This document shows positions 33,242-36,980 of a stretch of DNA of 36,980 bases, piece by piece. The first letter of the stretch is position 1; each line of letters opens with the position of its first letter. The stretch is from Spirochaetales bacterium (GTDB lineage: Bacteria > Spirochaetota > Spirochaetia > SZUA-6): assembly GCA_027021365.1 (NCBI GenBank), contig JALUUM010000030.1, positions 1 through 36,980 on the forward strand, in the 5' to 3' direction. The translations under genes and the position numbers were made by a program. The notes under the pieces were generated by a model. The model saw only the letters and a program-made list of their open reading frames with translations, had not been told where the DNA came from and made no database searches.

Positions 33242-33889
33242 ATGTATGATGAAGAAAATCTAATTTTAATATCTGCAATTCAACACTATAGATTTTGCCC
33301 AAGACAGTGTGCCTTAATTCATATAGAGAATATTTGGCAAGAAAATCAATATACAGCAGAGGGCTTATTGCTTCACAGAAAAGCTCACTCTATACAAAAA
33401 GAGAGCCGGCATAATGTCGTTTTTCAGTATGGCTTGCCTGTAAGATCATTAGAAATTGGAATCATTGGTAAGTGTGATCTTGTTGAATTTCGTTACAGAG
33501 ATATCAATAATCATAATTTGATTAATACAATACCTATAGAGTATAAAAGAGGAAAGCCTAAAAGAGATGATTATGATGCCCTACAGTTATGTGCTCAAAG
33601 TTTGTGTTTGGAAGAAATGCTGAATATAGCGATACATTATGGATATTTATTTTATAATAAAATAAGGAAAAGGCTCAAAATTTACTTTAATGACAATATT
33701 CGCAAACAGACAATAAAGATTATATCTGAGGTTAGGACTCTATTAGACACAAAAGTAGTGCCTAAAGCAATTTATTCATCTATCTGTAAAAGATGTTCTT
33801 TATATGATCAATGCAAACCTGAAATATTTTCAAAGCAATTAAAAACGGATAATTATCTTAAAAAAAATATAGAGTTACTTAAGTTATGA
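33242..33889 (+). CDS. cas4: Cas4 adaptation nuclease
   Basis: RecB-like nuclease with a [4Fe-4S] cluster that trims prespacers and helps select the PAM side. 215 residues. N-terminal Cys in HYRFCPRQCALIH (Cys19, Cys23) and C-terminal CKRCSLYDQC supply the cluster ligands. Nuclease motifs: GKCDLVEF (Asp), PIEYKRGKPK (Glu-x-Lys) and DALQLCAQSLCLEE (Gln motif). No clear Shine-Dalgarno precedes the ATG. The stop overlaps the cas1 start by 4 nt. Confidence 0.95.
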   Translation: MYDEENLILISAIQHYRFCPRQCALIHIENIWQENQYTAEGLLLHRKAHSIQKESRHNVVFQYGLPVRSLEIGIIGKCDLVEFRYRDINNHNLINTIPIEYKRGKPKRDDYDALQLCAQSLCLEEMLNIAIHYGYLFYNKIRKRLKIYFNDNIRKQTIKIISEVRTLLDTKVVPKAIYSSICKRCSLYDQCKPEIFSKQLKTDNYLKKNIELLKL

Positions 33890-34917
33890 AGCGTCATTTA
33901 AATACCTTATTTATTACAACGGACGGCACATATCTTTTTAAAGATGGTCAAACTATAGCCGTCAGAGTAGATAAAAAAGTTAAATTAAGAATACCAATTC
34001 ATACAATCGGGAGTGTTGTGTGTTTTGGAAAAGTTTTTTGCACCCCACAGATGTTAGGGTTCTGTGCCGCAAACGGTGTTTCTGTTTCTTTTCTCTCAAC
34101 ATATGGACGTTTTCTTGCACGTATTGTTGGTCCGGTATCAGGGAATGTACTGCTTCGTAAAGAACAATACAGGTTATCTGATGATAAATTGGCTTCAGGC
34201 AAAATTGCAAAGTCAATTGTAATCGGTAAACTCATTAATTCACGCACTGTTATCTCAAGAGCAATTAGGGATCATTCTAATAAGATTGATATGCGATTAG
34301 CAAGAAAATCCATGGATTTATTGTATTCAATAATTAAGTTGACGGAAAAAGAAAAAGATTTAGATATAATTAGAGGTTATGAAGGAGATGGAGCAAGGAT
34401 TTATTTTAATTTTTTCAATGAAATGATAACATCCCAGAAATCTGATTTTATTTTTAAGAGCAGGAATAGAAAGCCACCCCTTGATAGAGTGAATTCATTA
34501 CTATCATTTATCTATACATTGCTTTTAAATGATATTCGCTCTGCACTTGAGACTGTAGGGTTAGATCCACAGGTTGGATTTTTACATAGAGACAGACCCG
34601 GACGTTTTGGATTGGCATTAGATATTATGGAGGAGTTTAGGCCATTTTTTGCAGATAGGTTGGTATTATCTCTTATAAATTTGAGACAAGTAAATAGAAA
34701 GGGATTCAGGATTTTAGAAAATGGTGCTGTTTATATAGAGGAAAATGCAAGAAAACAAATACTTGCAGCATATCAAAAAAGGAAACAGGATGTATTAATT
34801 CATCCTTTCACAAAAGAGAAAACTACCATTGGTCTATTATTTTTTATTCAAGCTTTATTAATGGCTAGATTTATTAGAAAAGATTTGGATGGTTATCCCC
34901 CATTTATCTGGCAATAG
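33886..34917 (+). CDS. cas1: Cas1 integrase
   Basis: Catalyses spacer insertion with Cas2. 343 residues (type I-C Cas1). Metal-binding residues are seen: Glu166 in GYEGDGARIYFNFF, His234 in FLHRDRPGRFGLALDIMEEF and Glu249 in the same motif. The ATG overlaps the cas4 stop (ATGA), so they are translationally coupled. Confidence 0.97.
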   Translation: MKRHLNTLFITTDGTYLFKDGQTIAVRVDKKVKLRIPIHTIGSVVCFGKVFCTPQMLGFCAANGVSVSFLSTYGRFLARIVGPVSGNVLLRKEQYRLSDDKLASGKIAKSIVIGKLINSRTVISRAIRDHSNKIDMRLARKSMDLLYSIIKLTEKEKDLDIIRGYEGDGARIYFNFFNEMITSQKSDFIFKSRNRKPPLDRVNSLLSFIYTLLLNDIRSALETVGLDPQVGFLHRDRPGRFGLALDIMEEFRPFFADRLVLSLINLRQVNRKGFRILENGAVYIEENARKQILAAYQKRKQDVLIHPFTKEKTTIGLLFFIQALLMARFIRKDLDGYPPFIWQ

Positions 34918-34928
34918 GAGATATAGAA

Positions 34929-35216
34929 ATGATGGTTTTGATTAGCTATGATGTTTCAATTGATAATAACGGGCAACGCAGATTACATAAAGTAGCAAGG
35001 TTATGCCAAAATTATGGCCAAAGAGTGCAAAAATCAGTATTTGAATGTATTGTTGATCCTGCTCAATGGACATTACTTAAAGCGGGTTTGATAAAACTTA
35101 TTGATAAGGAACAAGATAGTTTACGCTTTTATTTTCTAGGTTCAAATTGGCGTAGGAGAATAGAACATATTGGTGTTGATATTTCTTTAGATCAAGAAGG
35201 TCCGTTAATTGTATGA
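34929..35216 (+). CDS. cas2: Cas2 adaptation protein
   Basis: 95 residues; a ferredoxin-like fold starting MMVLISYDVS, with VQKSVFECIVDPAQW and RFYFLGSNW, as in type I-C Cas2. Forms the Cas1-Cas2 integrase core. Starts 11 nt after cas1 with ribosome site AGGAGAT. The array leader begins right after it. Confidence 0.96.
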   Translation: MMVLISYDVSIDNNGQRRLHKVARLCQNYGQRVQKSVFECIVDPAQWTLLKAGLIKLIDKEQDSLRFYFLGSNWRRRIEHIGVDISLDQEGPLIV

Positions 35217-35393
35217 TTGTGAACCTGAAGCAAACATATAATTACAGAGAATTTCGCACCTTTCTATTTACTTACCGTTTAAATAATTATCTTTTTATGC
35301 AATTTCTCGTATCGGTTTCTACCCACTTAATTATTATATTTCGCTTTTTCTATATCATATTTATTTATTATGTAATAAGTTGTTTTGGATACT
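35217..35393 (+). promoter_or_regulatory. CRISPR leader
   Basis: 177 nt of strongly A+T-rich DNA between the cas2 stop and the first repeat. It should hold the array promoter and Cas1-Cas2 docking sites. An open frame across it (35213-35422) runs into the repeat and is not a gene. Confidence 0.8.
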
Positions 35394-36840
35394 GTCGCCC
35401 CCTTCACGGGGGCGTGGATTGAAACTGTTGTCTATCAGGCGGACAATCCTGCGCCGGTATGTCGCCCCCTTCACGGGGGCGTGGATTGAAACACGCCACC
35501 GCTCGTTGCTATTGCTACTAATCTACTGTCGCCCCCTTCACGGGGGCGTGGATTGAAACGATTGATCGGCAACACTATGGACCATACATGGACCAATTGT
35601 CGCCCCCTTCACGGGGGCGTGGATTGAAACGATTGTGTCAATTACGGAATACGACAAATATGAAGGTCGCCCCCTTCACGGGGGCGTGGATTGAAACGGT
35701 GAAAGCTATACTCGATCCGATGTCAACGATATTGTCGCCCCCTTCACGGGGGCGTGGATTGAAACTTGTTTAACTCTTTCAATTCAGCGTTTTCTGCCCT
35801 GTCGCCCCCTTCACGGGGGCGTGGATTGAAACCACAAATAAGTTGTATATATATTCAACGCACTCCCGTCGCCCCCTTCACGGGGGCGTGGATTGAAACT
35901 TTCCTACTGAACCGATAAGCCCGATATTAACACGTCGCCCCCTTCACGGGGGCGTGGATTGAAACGGAACGAGCGCAAGAATCTATGGTCATTTCTACCC
36001 GTCGCCCCCTTCACGGGGGCGTGGATTGAAACCGATAACTTAAAGTGTCATAGAGATCACTATTATCGTCGCCCCCTTCACGGGGGCGTGGATTGAAACA
36101 TGGGATTATTTGACTTTCTAAAAACAAATCCTGTAGTCGCCCCCTTCACGGGGGCGTGGATTGAAACATTGCTACTCGTACTTATCTAATAAGGGTATCA
36201 ACGTCGCCCCCTTCACGGGGGCGTGGATTGAAACAAGCTGGTGGCGTTGATTTGTTACCGAACAGAACAGTCGCCCCCTTCACGGGGGCGTGGATTGAAA
36301 CCGGAAATTAAAAGAGATGGGTGGTAAGCTTTATTACAGTCGCCCCCTTCACGGGGGCGTGGATTGAAACTCGCTACCTTGAATGTGATAGATAAAGATG
36401 GAGATGGTCGCCCCCTTCACGGGGGCGTGGATTGAAACGTATTTATGCCTGTCAATGATACCTACAATCTTCGTCGCCCCCTTCACGGGGGCGTGGATTG
36501 AAACCTGGTAACGTCCGGAATAGTCGTCTATCATTTCGAGTCGCCCCCTTCACGGGGGCGTGGATTGAAACAAAGATGCTCTTCTTCGATACAGAGACTA
36601 ACTGGGGTCGCCCCCTTCACGGGGGCGTGGATTGAAACTTTCGAGATCACACCACGGTGAAGCATTTCGAAACGTCGCCCCCTTCATGGGGGCGTGGATT
36701 GAAACTTTACTTCTACCATTGCTTACACCTCACTTTGAAAGTCGCCCCCTTCACGGGGGCGTGGATTGAAACCTAAAAAAAGGTCGGCAGGCCTTGCAAG
36801 TCTTTCTTGTCGCCCCCTTCACGGGGGCGTGGATTGAAAC
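35394..36840 (+). CRISPR. Type I-C CRISPR array: 22 repeats, 21 spacers
   Basis: The 32-nt repeat begins GTCGCCCCCTTCACGGGGGC and ends GTGGATTGAAAC. Its palindrome CGCCCCC / GGGGGCG forms a 7-bp stem with a TTCAC loop, and the GAAAC end is typical of I-C. By hand count the repeats start at 35394, 35461, 35528, 35599, 35666, 35734, 35801, 35868, 35934, 36001, 36068, 36136, 36203, 36270, 36339, 36407, 36473, 36540, 36607, 36674, 36741 and 36809. Spacers are 34-39 nt, mostly 35. All repeats are identical except number 20, which has C to T in the loop (36687). The leader side is left, next to cas2. Confidence 0.98.
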
Positions 36841-36980
36841 GGAAAGGAACCCTATTGGAAAAGTCAAGTAGAATTCACATACCTGTGGAAAATAGTTTTC
36901 ACATAGGAGTGGAAAGTGATTTTCACATACCGATGGAAAATAAAATTCACACCCCTACGGAAAATAAAATTCCCATAGTA
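36841..36980. repeat. 24-nt iterons after the array, probably a mobile-element end
   Basis: After the last CRISPR repeat, about 30 nt of unique sequence is followed by tandem imperfect 24-nt units starting at 36886, 36910, 36934 and 36958 (cut by the window edge). The core is TGGAAAATA, three variable bases, then TTCACA, and each unit is itself an imperfect inverted repeat. A partial unit (TTCACATACCTG) precedes them. Repeated motifs of this kind are typical of the ends of IS21-family elements, where the transposase binds; that assignment is inference, since no transposase gene is inside the window. Confidence 0.5.

Noticed and set aside
35213..35422. 69-residue ORF over the CRISPR leader
   Set aside because: Ends in the first repeat, composition is just A+T-rich leader DNA, no homology recognised.
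35588..36534. ORFs inside the CRISPR array (35588-35773 and 36349-36534)
   Set aside because: They are translations of repeats and spacers.

Overview
This window is a bacterial chromosome segment of about 37 kb. Genes are tightly packed and mostly carry clear Shine-Dalgarno sites. The host is probably a spirochaete or a relative, but this is inference only. It rests on a solute-binding protein whose signal peptide ends in the 'ATGEKE' style common in that phylum, a CsgG/LpoB-like secreted protein with a barrel-like tail, and a large NAD-type glutamate dehydrogenase of about 960 residues. No rRNA or tRNA was seen.

Layout. Position 1-13: the start of a truncated leftward gene. 0.2-5.2 kb (+): N-acetylglucosamine-6-phosphate deacetylase, AMP nucleosidase, and a complete zinc/manganese ABC importer (binding lipoprotein, ATPase, permease). 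5.3-7.6 kb (+): a COG2403 GTPase, often labelled cyclic 2,3-diphosphoglycerate synthetase, followed 13 nt later by ornithine carbamoyltransferase. 7.6-10.6 kb (-): NAD glutamate dehydrogenase followed by a small, apparently frameshifted Cys-rich ORF. 10.85 kb (+): a YbaK-type aminoacyl-tRNA deacylase.

11.3-17.9 kb is a visibly A+T-richer catabolic island. A leftward operon (solute-binding protein, two permeases, Gfo/Idh/MocA dehydrogenase) diverges from a LacI-type repressor gene, which is followed by a glycerophosphodiester phosphodiesterase. Two sites with the same architecture, TGYGTAC-N4-GTACRCA, lie at the start points of TTGACA-N17 promoters. One serves the transporter operon and the other serves the phosphodiesterase, so together they form a self-contained local regulon. 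An 11-bp hairpin separates the binding-protein gene from the permeases.

18-27 kb returns to the denser base composition: a small secreted protein, an M24 peptidase, an NrnA-like DHH phosphoesterase, a CsgG-like protein (-), two FAD oxidoreductases resembling the GlpA-like/NAD-FAD pair, a DUF6064 membrane protein and a DUF4091 secreted protein.

27.2-36.84 kb is a complete type I-C CRISPR-Cas locus: cas3, cas5c, cas8c (with an internal cas11c start), cas7c, an embedded toxin-antitoxin pair, cas4, cas1 and cas2, then an A+T-rich leader and a 22-repeat/21-spacer array. The array's last repeat is intact, and about 30 nt further on lie 24-nt iterated repeats that look like the end of a mobile element running off the window. 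The most interesting items are the toxin-antitoxin pair between the interference and adaptation genes, the internal Cas11c start, the twin operators, and the iterons next to the array.
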